A stretch of 15,896 nt of DNA, taken from NCBI GenBank assembly GCA_002400085.1, contig DHEX01000142.1:5036-20931 (forward strand), in the 5' to 3' direction. Shown piece after piece: positions 1 through 6,127 of this stretch (position 1 is the first letter of the stretch; each line of letters starts with the position of its first letter). A program made the translations under genes and the position numbers. The DNA is from Clostridiaceae bacterium UBA4839 (GTDB lineage Bacteria > Bacillota > Clostridia > Clostridiales > Caloramatoraceae). Under the pieces are notes generated by a model. The model did no database searches. It was not told the DNA's origin and saw only the letters and a program-made list of their open reading frames with translations.

Positions 1-14
1 TATTATGAATACAA

Positions 15-42
15 TAAAAAGAACGTTGTTTAAGCGTTCTTT
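15..42 (-). terminator. Rho-independent terminator after the DUF1934 gene
   Basis: Positions 18-25 (AAAGAACG) and 35-42 (CGTTCTTT) form an 8-bp stem around a 9-nt loop. On the minus strand the hairpin is followed by a short U-run (TTTTTA). It overlaps the stop codon of the preceding gene (41-43) and closes the ThiI-like/murI/DUF1934 operon. Confidence 0.8.
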
Positions 43-469
43 ACTGTGCCTCTTTTATATTTAATAAAAGAGAATTTTTTATTGAATCGAGTCCAGGTGC
101 TTCCATTTCATATTCAAGTTCTACATTGCCGCCATTATCATCTACATCAATCATTACCTTTCTTGGTCTTATTGTAACCTCAATAGCTCCATAAGGTGTA
201 GCATAAAGGCTGACATGATTTAATCCTTTTTTAAATAAAAGATCAGATGTGGTAGTCCCTTTTCTTATAATATTTAAAGAATCTTCAAGTATTCTAAGAG
301 TAGTTGTAGTCCCTTCCATACCTGATATTTCAGTTTCATCATATATAGCAAGATACTCATTGCCTTTTTTTATATAATCTCCTTCAGTTATAAGCTCCAA
401 AGTTTCAGGTTGTCCATCACCATCACTATATTGAGTTGTTTTAACTGAAATTAAAACCTTTTTGTTCAC
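41..469 (-). CDS. DUF1934 (YwiB-like) beta-barrel protein
   Basis: A 142-residue protein of the DUF1934 family (B. subtilis YwiB type), a small soluble calycin-like beta-barrel of unknown function. The sequence alternates short beta-strand-like stretches with glycine turns and has no signal peptide or membrane segment; full length for the family. The start is GTG at 467-469, chosen because AAGGAGGGG lies about 6 nt upstream. It begins 27 bp after murI and probably shares its transcript. In related Firmicutes this family often lies next to argS, but the window ends before that can be seen. Assignment to the family is fairly sure; no biochemical role can be read from the sequence. Confidence 0.85.
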   Translation of the reverse strand: MNKKVLISVKTTQYSDGDGQPETLELITEGDYIKKGNEYLAIYDETEISGMEGTTTTLRILEDSLNIIRKGTTTSDLLFKKGLNHVSLYATPYGAIEVTIRPRKVMIDVDDNGGNVELEYEMEAPGLDSIKNSLLLNIKEAQ

Positions 470-496
470 CTTTATCCCCTCCTTAGCAAAATACCA

Positions 497-1300
497 TTAA
501 TATTTTTCAATATCTATTTTTTGTATATTATATATTTTTTCATTTAAAAAGTTGCTGCCAACCCTTGAAAATTTTTCTGGATTATCACTTACATAAAAAT
601 TATAGCATGATTTAATTTGATTGCTATTAAGATTTTTTTCCTCAAGAATTTTCTTAAGCTCAAGAGCCGTTTCTTCTGCAGGGTTAATAAGTGTTACACC
701 CTCTCCTAAAATATCAGCAACTACATTTTTTAAAAGAGGATAATGTGTACAGCCCATAACAAGAGTATCTATATCTGATTTTTTAATAGGTTTTAAATAC
801 TCTTCTGCTACCATATAAGATACCTTACTTCCTGCCCAGCCCTCTTCAACTAAAGGGACAAATAAAGGGCATGGATATCCTGAAATTCTATAGTCAGATC
901 TTAATTTTAAAATGGCTTTTTCATAAGCGCCGCTTCCAATAGTTCCTTCAGTACCAATAATACCTATGTTTCCATTTACCGTGGATTTAACAGCAGCATG
1001 AGCTCCTGGTTCTATTACTCCAATTATAGGTATGCTTAATTCATTTTTTAATGTTTCAAGGCTAAAAGCTGATGCAGTGTTACATGCAATTACAATAGCC
1101 TTTACTCCTTTTTCTATGAGAAATCTTGCATCTTGTCTTGCAAACTTAATTATAGTTTCTTTTGATTTAGATCCATAAGGTACCCTTGCTGTATCTCCAA
1201 AATATACTATATCTTCATTTGGTATTATCTTCATTATTTCTTTTACAACAGTAAGTCCCCCAATACCAGAATCAAAAACACCCACAGGTCTTGTATCCAA
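497..1300 (-). CDS. murI: Glutamate racemase MurI
   Basis: Converts L-glutamate to D-glutamate for peptidoglycan stem peptides; cytoplasmic and cofactor-independent. The 267 residues match the usual length. Both catalytic cysteine motifs are present: ACNTAS with Cys73 and MGCTHYP with Cys184, plus the N-terminal FDSGIGG substrate loop (residues 9-15) and YFGDTARVPYG. The start is TTG (1298-1300) with a GGTGGGGAG ribosome site 5 nt upstream; no ATG gives a better start. It lies 33 bp after the ThiI-like gene and 27 bp before the DUF1934 gene, so all three are probably one operon. Nothing is broken or missing. Confidence 0.97.
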   Translation of the reverse strand: MDTRPVGVFDSGIGGLTVVKEIMKIIPNEDIVYFGDTARVPYGSKSKETIIKFARQDARFLIEKGVKAIVIACNTASAFSLETLKNELSIPIIGVIEPGAHAAVKSTVNGNIGIIGTEGTIGSGAYEKAILKLRSDYRISGYPCPLFVPLVEEGWAGSKVSYMVAEEYLKPIKKSDIDTLVMGCTHYPLLKNVVADILGEGVTLINPAEETALELKKILEEKNLNSNQIKSCYNFYVSDNPEKFSRVGSNFLNEKIYNIQKIDIEKY

Positions 1301-1333
1301 ATTTACTCCCCACCTTTAAAATACCATAACTTT

Positions 1334-2314
1334 TTATATTATATATTGTTTAATATCTTCATCCTTTGCAGGAACCACTTCTATTATATTATATTTATCA
1401 TTTTCATGTTTTTTGTATTTTATTTTTATTTTTTTTTCATCCTTACCCTTGCTGTATCTTCCGCAAATTTCACCTGCAACTTTTATATCATCTTCATTAG
1501 GCTCACCTTTAAGTACTATTGTAGAGCCCTTGAAATCCAGTGCATAAAAAACATAGTCCCCATTTGAAAGAAGATTTATAATTGCTTTGCCTTCACTTTC
1601 ATCCCTTGTGGACATTACTTTTACTCTATCATTTAATCTGAAATGTCTCCCGATATTAAGCATTTCAACATCCTCAAGCTTTGGGTTTTCATCATGTAAG
1701 AGAAGGTCCCTGAGCCTTGCTGAAAAACCTATATCTGTAAGCTTGCATCCACCTGCAGGGGACGGATACTCCTTTATTCCCCACTTTTCAGCAAGCTCCA
1801 TTTGTGCCTTCCTTGTTCTTCCGCTTATTCCAAGAAGCTTTTCTCTATCCACTAGCCCTTCAAGCTCCATTTTAGTAGGCTGCAGAACTTTAGCTGAAAG
1901 GGGTCTTAATATATATTCTTCATAACCCGATTCCCTTTTTACAATATCAAGCGAGTTTTTATTTTGTGACATAGGTCTTTGATTTAAAACTTCGCCGGTA
2001 ATTATAAAGTCAGCATCCAACTCCTTTAAAAGCTTCCCGGCATAATTCATCATCATTGCATGGCAGTCAATGCACGGATTCATGTTTTTCCCATAGCCAT
2101 GCTTTGGGTGCTTTACCATTTCAAGATGCTGCTCTGTAAAATCTATAATTTTAAGAGGTATATCAATTTGTTCAGTCATTTTAACGGCAGATTCATAGCC
2201 AAAAAAAGCAGACTTAAAACATATACCTATAACATCTATTCCAATGTCCTTTATAAGCTTTGCAGCAAGTATGCTGTCGAGACCGCCAGATATTAAAGCC
2301 AGTGCCCTTGCCAT
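1334..2314 (-). CDS. ThiI-like PP-loop ATPase, putative tRNA sulfurtransferase lacking THUMP
   Basis: A 326-residue ATP-pyrophosphatase of the ThiI/thiouridylase superfamily. The PP-loop SGGLDS is at residues 9-14. A CIDC motif (Cys81, Cys84) and a third cysteine in PSPAGGC (Cys190) are visible. The N-terminal THUMP/ferredoxin-like RNA-binding region and C-terminal rhodanese domain of classical ThiI are absent; the last ~100 residues resemble the NFACT-R-like RNA-binding tail seen in this subfamily. A role in tRNA thiolation is inferred; the target uridine is unknown. The start is set at 2314: AAAGGAGC sits 7 nt upstream, and the promoter at 2348-2376 would begin transcription near 2341, excluding the ATG at 2341. 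First gene of the murI operon. Confidence 0.8.
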   Translation of the reverse strand: MARALALISGGLDSILAAKLIKDIGIDVIGICFKSAFFGYESAVKMTEQIDIPLKIIDFTEQHLEMVKHPKHGYGKNMNPCIDCHAMMMNYAGKLLKELDADFIITGEVLNQRPMSQNKNSLDIVKRESGYEEYILRPLSAKVLQPTKMELEGLVDREKLLGISGRTRKAQMELAEKWGIKEYPSPAGGCKLTDIGFSARLRDLLLHDENPKLEDVEMLNIGRHFRLNDRVKVMSTRDESEGKAIINLLSNGDYVFYALDFKGSTIVLKGEPNEDDIKVAGEICGRYSKGKDEKKIKIKYKKHENDKYNIIEVVPAKDEDIKQYII

Positions 2315-2347
2315 CGTATCAGCTCCTTTATCATATTCCATTTTACT

Positions 2348-2376
2348 ATAATAAACTAATTATTTTTTTTTGTAAA
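2348..2376 (-). promoter_or_regulatory. Sigma-A promoter of the ThiI-like/murI operon
   Basis: The minus strand reads TTTACA (2371-2376), a 17-bp spacer and TATTAT (2348-2353), 10 of 12 consensus bases. Transcription would start near 2341, leaving a leader of about 27 nt. The -35 box overlaps the edge of a short 20-bp repeat (2372-2391). Confidence 0.7.
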
Positions 2377-2391
2377 CACTTTCCCATACTG
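2372..2391. repeat. 20-bp short repeat, copy 1
   Basis: A 20-bp stretch beginning GTAAACAC and ending CTG matches 2619-2638 at 18 of 20 positions. Both copies lie on the left side of larger palindromic repeat units, so this may be an edge module of the same family. Confidence 0.5.
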
Positions 2392-2399
2392 CAGCTGTA

Positions 2400-2438
2400 A
2401 TTCGTGATTTAGATTTAATACACCGCTGCGATAAGAAA
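2400..2438. repeat. 39-bp dispersed repeat, copy 1
   Basis: Matches 6087-6125 at 37 of 39 positions in the same orientation; the core is CACCGCTGCGATAAGAAA. It starts ATTCGT, as does the inverted repeat at 12073. Non-coding; no open reading frame is conserved between copies. Confidence 0.75.
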
Positions 2439-2493
2439 AATATATTCCATTCACTTACCCGTTTGCAAAGATGTTCTAATGATTACAGATGCT

Positions 2494-2570
2494 GTAGGTA
2501 ATGGTTTTGACCATCCCCCTGGGGGATGCACGTAATGTAGGGGGCGGAACGGTCAAGACCGCTCCCTACC
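2494..2570. repeat. Palindromic intergenic repeat, copy 1
   Basis: The unit runs from GTAGGTAATGG to CCCTACC. It contains three hairpins in a row: ATGGT-TTTG-ACCAT (2501-2514), CATCCCCC-T-GGGGGATG (2512-2528) and GGAACGGTC-AA-GACCGCTCC (2546-2565). The last 26 bases (2545-2570) are identical to 12240-12265, the right end of the 154-bp element near ispE. Confidence 0.8.
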
Positions 2571-2618
2571 ACCGTTTTTTTATTTTAATCATAAGAACAA
2601 TCTGAATGCTCACTTGAA

Positions 2619-2638
2619 GTAAACACCTTCCCATTCTG
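2619..2638. repeat. 20-bp short repeat, copy 2
   Basis: Second copy (18 of 20) of the GTAAACAC...CTG stretch at 2372-2391. It lies immediately before the second palindromic unit. Confidence 0.5.
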
Positions 2639-2643
2639 TGGAA

Positions 2644-2716
2644 AATGGTTTTGACCATTTCTCCGGAGAATGCACGGGGTTGTGCGGGGACGGAACGGTC
2701 AAGACCGTTCCATGCC
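2644..2716. repeat. Palindromic intergenic repeat, copy 2
   Basis: Same layout as the copy at 2494-2570: AATGGT-TTTG-ACCATT (2644-2659), a middle palindrome TTCTCCGGAGAA (2659-2670) followed by GCACG, and a perfect GGAACGGTC-AA-GACCGTTCC (2692-2711). The middle hairpin differs in sequence from copy 1 but still pairs. Confidence 0.8.
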
Positions 2717-2725
2717 ATTTTATTT

Positions 2726-2752
2726 AAAAAATAAGCCGGCACAGCCGGCTTA
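2726..2752 (-). terminator. Rho-independent terminator after the small spore protein gene
   Basis: A 9-bp GC-rich stem, TAAGCCGGC (2732-2740) and GCCGGCTTA (2744-2752), with a 3-nt loop. On the minus strand it is followed by six T (2726-2731). It lies 19 bp after the stop codon of the gene at 2772-2951. Confidence 0.88.
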
Positions 2753-2771
2753 CTTTCATTATCGTGTTTTG

Positions 2772-2951
2772 TTATTGTTTTTCATCTTCATATGCTTTTT
2801 CAGCATACTTTATTGCTGCAGTAACAATATTCCCACAATCCCTTGAAGTAACTGAACCCCAACCTTCTCTTTCTACAATGTCGTAAACACCAATTTCTTT
2901 TGCCAGTTCGCTTTTTAAGTTCTCTGACATTATACTCCTGTGTCTACTCAT
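2772..2951 (-). CDS. Small acid-soluble spore protein, SspF-like alpha/beta family
   Basis: A 59-residue protein that reads MSRHRSIMSENLKSELAKEI, then GVYD, EREGWGSVTSRDCGN and IVTAAIKYAEKAY. This is the layout of the SspF-type branch of alpha/beta SASPs, which bind and protect DNA in the dormant spore and are degraded by the GPR protease at germination. SELAKE (residues 14-19) is the likely GPR cleavage region, and GWGS..SRDCGN is the second conserved block. The ATG at 2949-2951 has an AGGGGG ribosome site about 7 nt upstream, and a strong terminator follows. Oddity: Cys39 stands where the family usually has Ala (inferred from memory of family members). A palindromic repeat half-unit begins about 40 bp upstream of the start; no convincing sigma-G promoter is visible. 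Confidence 0.9.
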   Translation of the reverse strand: MSRHRSIMSENLKSELAKEIGVYDIVEREGWGSVTSRDCGNIVTAAIKYAEKAYEDEKQ

Positions 2952-2989
2952 TTTAAAGCCCCCTTTTTAAAATAATTCTTCATTGAAAT

Positions 2990-3015
2990 GTGGGGAACGG
3001 TCCTGATAATCCCAC
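2990..3015. repeat. Partial palindromic repeat
   Basis: Contains the half-site GGAACGGTC (2994-3002) without its partner arm; GTGGG (2990-2994) and CCCAC (3011-3015) can pair as an outer stem. It lies in the upstream region of the small spore protein gene. Confidence 0.5.
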
Positions 3016-3040
3016 CCTCTAAATTCTAATCATCTAAGCG

Positions 3041-3070
3041 TAGGGAACGGTCTTGACCGTTCCGTTACAC
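3041..3070. repeat. Palindromic intergenic repeat core, inverted copy
   Basis: A perfect GGAACGGTC-TT-GACCGTTCC (3044-3063), preceded by TAGG and followed by GTTACACC. The TT centre shows the opposite orientation to the copies at 2546 and 2692. The remaining stretch 3071-3266 is AT-rich; I see no gene, RNA or convincing terminator in it, only a weak ATAGA/TCTAT hairpin around 3180-3200. Confidence 0.7.
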
Positions 3071-3266
3071 CAAATTTTGATCATTCAAAGGAGTTTTTTA
3101 TTAATTTAAAAGGTTTTTTTAAAATTGGGGCGATGCAGCAAAATTAAAGTAAAAGAAATTTTTAATTTTAAAAATGTTTCTATAGAACGCCTACTCTATA
3201 TTCTTTATATTCAGCGGTCTATATTAATATCTTCTCCTAATTTTAAATAATTATATGTAGTAAATG

Positions 3267-4616
3267 TTACATAGAAAGTTGACCATTGGGTGTATCTATA
3301 AGCTTTAATATTCTTTCCTGAGTGCCATCAATGGCATTAATATACACAATAAACTTTTCATTATTATAATTCCCATAAAATTCATAACAGAAAACTTCTT
3401 TTGTAGTATCTGCAGGGATAATTGCAAATCTCACATTTTTAATCTTTATTCTCGAGTTAATTTTCCCTCTGGCCTCATCAAGGCTTATATTTGGCTCCTC
3501 AATTTTTCTTTCAGTATGCGAAATCAAATACTTTTGTGATTCAACTCCTACTATTTCACCATTATCCAACGCTATCTTAAGCTTAATTTGATCTGGATAA
3601 ATCAATACCTTATTTTGAACATAAACATAATTTACAATAGCCACATTATCATATCTTAATGTATATGTAGGAATCATTGACTTATACCCGCTGCTTTCCA
3701 AATACTTTATTCCTTTAGCTACTGCATCCTTAACTTCAATCTTTGCCAAAGCCACATCCCTGTTATCAATAAGGTAAACAATCTTTCCGCCATTTTTACT
3801 GATATCTATATTTATACTGTCCTTTCTTCCTTTTAAATTTACACTAAACCCATAAGCAGGTATTTTTTCAGCTAATTTATCACTATAAACCTCAATCCTT
3901 TCAACTTTATCCTTTCCAATATAATTTATTGCAGCATTTTTTGCTTCATCAGCACTTATTTCCTTCTCTGAAAGAACTTTGGGTTTTATAGACATCATGG
4001 TTTCAGAGAAGGGTCCATCATAAGTCAGGGATGGAACTTGCTGCAGATCCTTAGAAATGGCTTGGAATTTAACATCTGCAGTAGTCTTTTGAGCCTGGCT
4101 AAAAATCCTGCTGCCTCTGCTCTTAATTTCGCCCCAGTCAATATTTCCTTCCTGAATAGATTTTTGAAGATCATGAAGCCCACTACTGAGGTTTCCTGAA
4201 CTTGCTTTGAGGGTTTCAATAGTTTTATAATCATCTTGTGATATTTCCTGCCCTTTATTATTGTTTCTTAAAAGGGCATATGAAAAATCAGACACCTGGG
4301 ATAGGAACTTACTGGTTTGGGAAACAGCAGGATGAACTACAGGCATAGTGTTAATTTTCTCCTGGGCATCTGCTGCCTGCCTCCATATCTCCCCAAAAAT
4401 AAGAAGGCTTTGCTCCGGAGCTTTAGTAACTGATATCTTTGAAAGAGAAGCATTGAGGCCTTCAACATCTGATATGACACTGTACAAATTTCTCGAGTAT
4501 TGATTTTCAAGAAATATCCTGTAATCTCTTCTGTCTAAATACATTAAGAATCCAAAGGTAGTAGAACCTACAACAATAAAAGTAACTATAACGGCAAGCA
4601 CTGCTCTTTTTTTCAA
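3267..4616 (-). CDS. ypeB: Spore germination protein YpeB
   Basis: In spores YpeB sits at the inner membrane and is needed, together with the cortex hydrolase SleB, for cortex breakdown during germination; each protein stabilises the other in Bacillus. The 449 residues match the family length. An N-terminal membrane anchor spans residues ~5-25, then an alpha-helical region (~30-210), then PepSY-type repeats (e.g. SADEAKNAAINYIGKDKVERIEVY and SLDEARGKI regions). The start is TTG (4614-4616) with GAGGGGAG ~10 nt upstream; a nearby ATG is out of frame and stops at once. Unusual: sleB is not adjacent on either side. The 325-bp divergent region above it has no clear sigma-G promoter. Confidence 0.92.
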   Translation of the reverse strand: MKKRAVLAVIVTFIVVGSTTFGFLMYLDRRDYRIFLENQYSRNLYSVISDVEGLNASLSKISVTKAPEQSLLIFGEIWRQAADAQEKINTMPVVHPAVSQTSKFLSQVSDFSYALLRNNNKGQEISQDDYKTIETLKASSGNLSSGLHDLQKSIQEGNIDWGEIKSRGSRIFSQAQKTTADVKFQAISKDLQQVPSLTYDGPFSETMMSIKPKVLSEKEISADEAKNAAINYIGKDKVERIEVYSDKLAEKIPAYGFSVNLKGRKDSINIDISKNGGKIVYLIDNRDVALAKIEVKDAVAKGIKYLESSGYKSMIPTYTLRYDNVAIVNYVYVQNKVLIYPDQIKLKIALDNGEIVGVESQKYLISHTERKIEEPNISLDEARGKINSRIKIKNVRFAIIPADTTKEVFCYEFYGNYNNEKFIVYINAIDGTQERILKLIDTPNGQLSM

Positions 4617-4680
4617 ATCATATTCACTCCCCTCAATAAATTGAAACCGTCAATTAACGATAGCATAATCTCTTATTCAA

Positions 4681-4714
4681 GGCATATATTAAATTTTATA
4701 TTCCTATATATGCC
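4681..4714. repeat. Inverted repeat in the ypeB/glycosyltransferase divergent region
   Basis: Perfect 9-bp arms GGCATATAT (4681-4689) and ATATATGCC (4706-4714), 16 bp apart, about 65 bp upstream of ypeB. There is no T-run, so it is not a typical terminator; it could be an operator. Otherwise the 4617-4941 region is AT-rich, with no other gene or RNA recognised. Confidence 0.5.
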
Positions 4715-4871
4715 ATAACTAAAGAGTACAGATAAATGCCAAGAATCTTTATAACTATTTTTTGCTAAAAAAAATTTTTTTATACATAAAAAAGCAGAAA
4801 AGTGAGTGGCTCGTAATCCTCCCTGTTTTTTTTATATCTATTGTGGATAAGCTATATATTAAGTGCTTCAT

Positions 4872-4900
4872 TTGAACATAATCTTTTAAAATAATATTTT
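4872..4900 (+). promoter_or_regulatory. Possible sigma-A promoter of the glycosyltransferase gene
   Basis: TTGAAC (4872-4877), a 17-bp spacer and TATTTT (4895-4900); each box matches 4 of 6 consensus bases. Just downstream, CATACTA (4905-4911) equals a sigma-G -10 box, but no matching -35 is found at the right distance. Confidence 0.35.
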
Positions 4901-4941
4901 TGCACATACTAAAAATGTATTATAGTAAGAGGTGATTCATC

Positions 4942-6063
4942 TTGACGATTTTAATTTTCTCTGTTTCAGCGGGAAAAGGTCACAATAAGGCATCTGAAAC
5001 AATAAAAAGCTACTTTGAAAAACACTACAGCAATGTGAAAGTGATAATAATTGATGCATTAAAATATATAGGCCCAAGCTTTGATAAAATAGTTATAGGA
5101 AGTTATCTTATAGCATTATCTAAAAAACCAATAATATACGATAAACTTTATTATTACAGCGAATATAAAAATGGAATTACCGTATTTACAAATAAATTAA
5201 ACACTCTATTGTCTGTAAAACTAAAAAAAGTGATAAATAATGTAAAACCTGATGTGATTATATGTACTCATCCCTTTCCTCTCGAAATGATTTCCATACT
5301 AAAGGAAAAAAGCAAAATAAACATACCTCTTTGCACTATTATTACAGATTATGCACCTCATACTCTTTGGCTTTATGATAATGTGGATATGTATATTATT
5401 CCAAATGAAGATTTTATTAATGATTTAACTCAAAAAGGTATAAGTAAAGATATAATCTACCCTTATGGAATACCAATTTCTGAAGAATTTTTAAAACCTA
5501 TAGATAAAATTAAAGCAAGAAAAGAACTAAAATTAGATGAAGATGCAGCAATAGTTCTTATTATGGGCGGAGGTCTTGGAATGGGGAATATCAAATCCAT
5601 ATTTGAAAAGATTGCCTTCAGCTCTTTGAATGTTCAGATAATTGTCTGCACAGGATTGAATAATAAGCTTAAAAATCAGCTTGAAAAAATTAAGTCATCA
5701 TCTAATAAAAAAATCTTGATATATGAATACACAGATAATGTTAATCTTTTAATGTCTGCAAGCGATATTCTTATAACAAAACCAGGCGGACTTACAATAG
5801 CTGAAGCCCTAATTAAAAATATACCAATAATAATAACTTCAGCAATTCCAGGTCAGGAGGAAAGAAATTCAAATTATCTATTAAATAATGGAATGGCAGT
5901 AAGGATTAGAAAAAGTTCTAATATAGTATCTATAGTAAATTGCCTTATGAAAAATAAAAATAAACTAAATAGTATGAAGGAAATTGAAAAGGAAAAAGCA
6001 AAACCCAATGCTGTAGAGGATATTTGCAAGCTGCTTATGAAGTACAAAAAAACCTGTGATTAA
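4942..6063 (+). CDS. MGDG synthase/UgtP-like glycosyltransferase (GT28)
   Basis: A 373-residue glycosyltransferase of the monogalactosyl/diglucosyl-diacylglycerol synthase type. The N-terminal acceptor domain opens with VSAGKGHNKASE (residues 8-19), the family's lipid-side glycine/histidine loop. The C-terminal GT28 domain shows GGGLGMGN (209-216), the sugar-nucleotide motif KPGGLTIAEAL (280-290) and PGQEERNSNYL (303-313). It likely transfers hexose from a UDP-sugar to diacylglycerol at the inner face of the membrane; the exact sugar cannot be told. It is slightly shorter than B. subtilis UgtP. The start is TTG (4942-4944) with AGAGGTGAT upstream. It is the only plus-strand gene, convergent with spoIIR and sharing a terminator that overlaps its stop codon. 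Confidence 0.88.
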   Translation: MTILIFSVSAGKGHNKASETIKSYFEKHYSNVKVIIIDALKYIGPSFDKIVIGSYLIALSKKPIIYDKLYYYSEYKNGITVFTNKLNTLLSVKLKKVINNVKPDVIICTHPFPLEMISILKEKSKINIPLCTIITDYAPHTLWLYDNVDMYIIPNEDFINDLTQKGISKDIIYPYGIPISEEFLKPIDKIKARKELKLDEDAAIVLIMGGGLGMGNIKSIFEKIAFSSLNVQIIVCTGLNNKLKNQLEKIKSSSNKKILIYEYTDNVNLLMSASDILITKPGGLTIAEALIKNIPIIITSAIPGQEERNSNYLLNNGMAVRIRKSSNIVSIVNCLMKNKNKLNSMKEIEKEKAKPNAVEDICKLLMKYKKTCD

Positions 6064-6076
6064 TACAGGTTTTTTT
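6046..6076. terminator. Bidirectional terminator between glycosyltransferase and spoIIR
   Basis: AAAAAAACCTGT (6046-6057) pairs with ACAGGTTTTTTT (6065-6076) around a 7-nt loop, giving a T-run on both strands. The left arm lies within the last codons of the plus-strand gene (stop 6061-6063). It can serve spoIIR on the minus strand as well. Confidence 0.85.
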
Positions 6077-6086
6077 AACAATCTTT

Positions 6087-6125
6087 ATTCGTAATTTAGA
6101 TTTAATCCACCGCTGCGATAAGAAA
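6087..6125. repeat. 39-bp dispersed repeat, copy 2
   Basis: Matches 2400-2438 at 37 of 39 positions. It fills the gap between the shared terminator and the stop codon of spoIIR (6128-6130), ending 2 bp before it. Confidence 0.75.
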
Positions 6126-6127
6126 TA

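Noticed and set aside
2315..2341. Upstream ATG giving a 335-residue ThiI-like protein
   Set aside because: The predicted transcription start is near 2341 and the ribosome site AAAGGAGC lies within the extension, before the ATG at 2314.
2990..3063. Possible CRISPR-like array from repeated GGAACGGTC units
   Set aside because: Unit spacing is irregular, orientation changes, and there are no constant repeats with equal-length unique spacers or cas genes.
4765..4838. Possible terminator or small RNA in the A/T runs between ypeB and the glycosyltransferase
   Set aside because: Only a 3-bp CAG/CTG stem flanked by A and T runs can be drawn; too weak.
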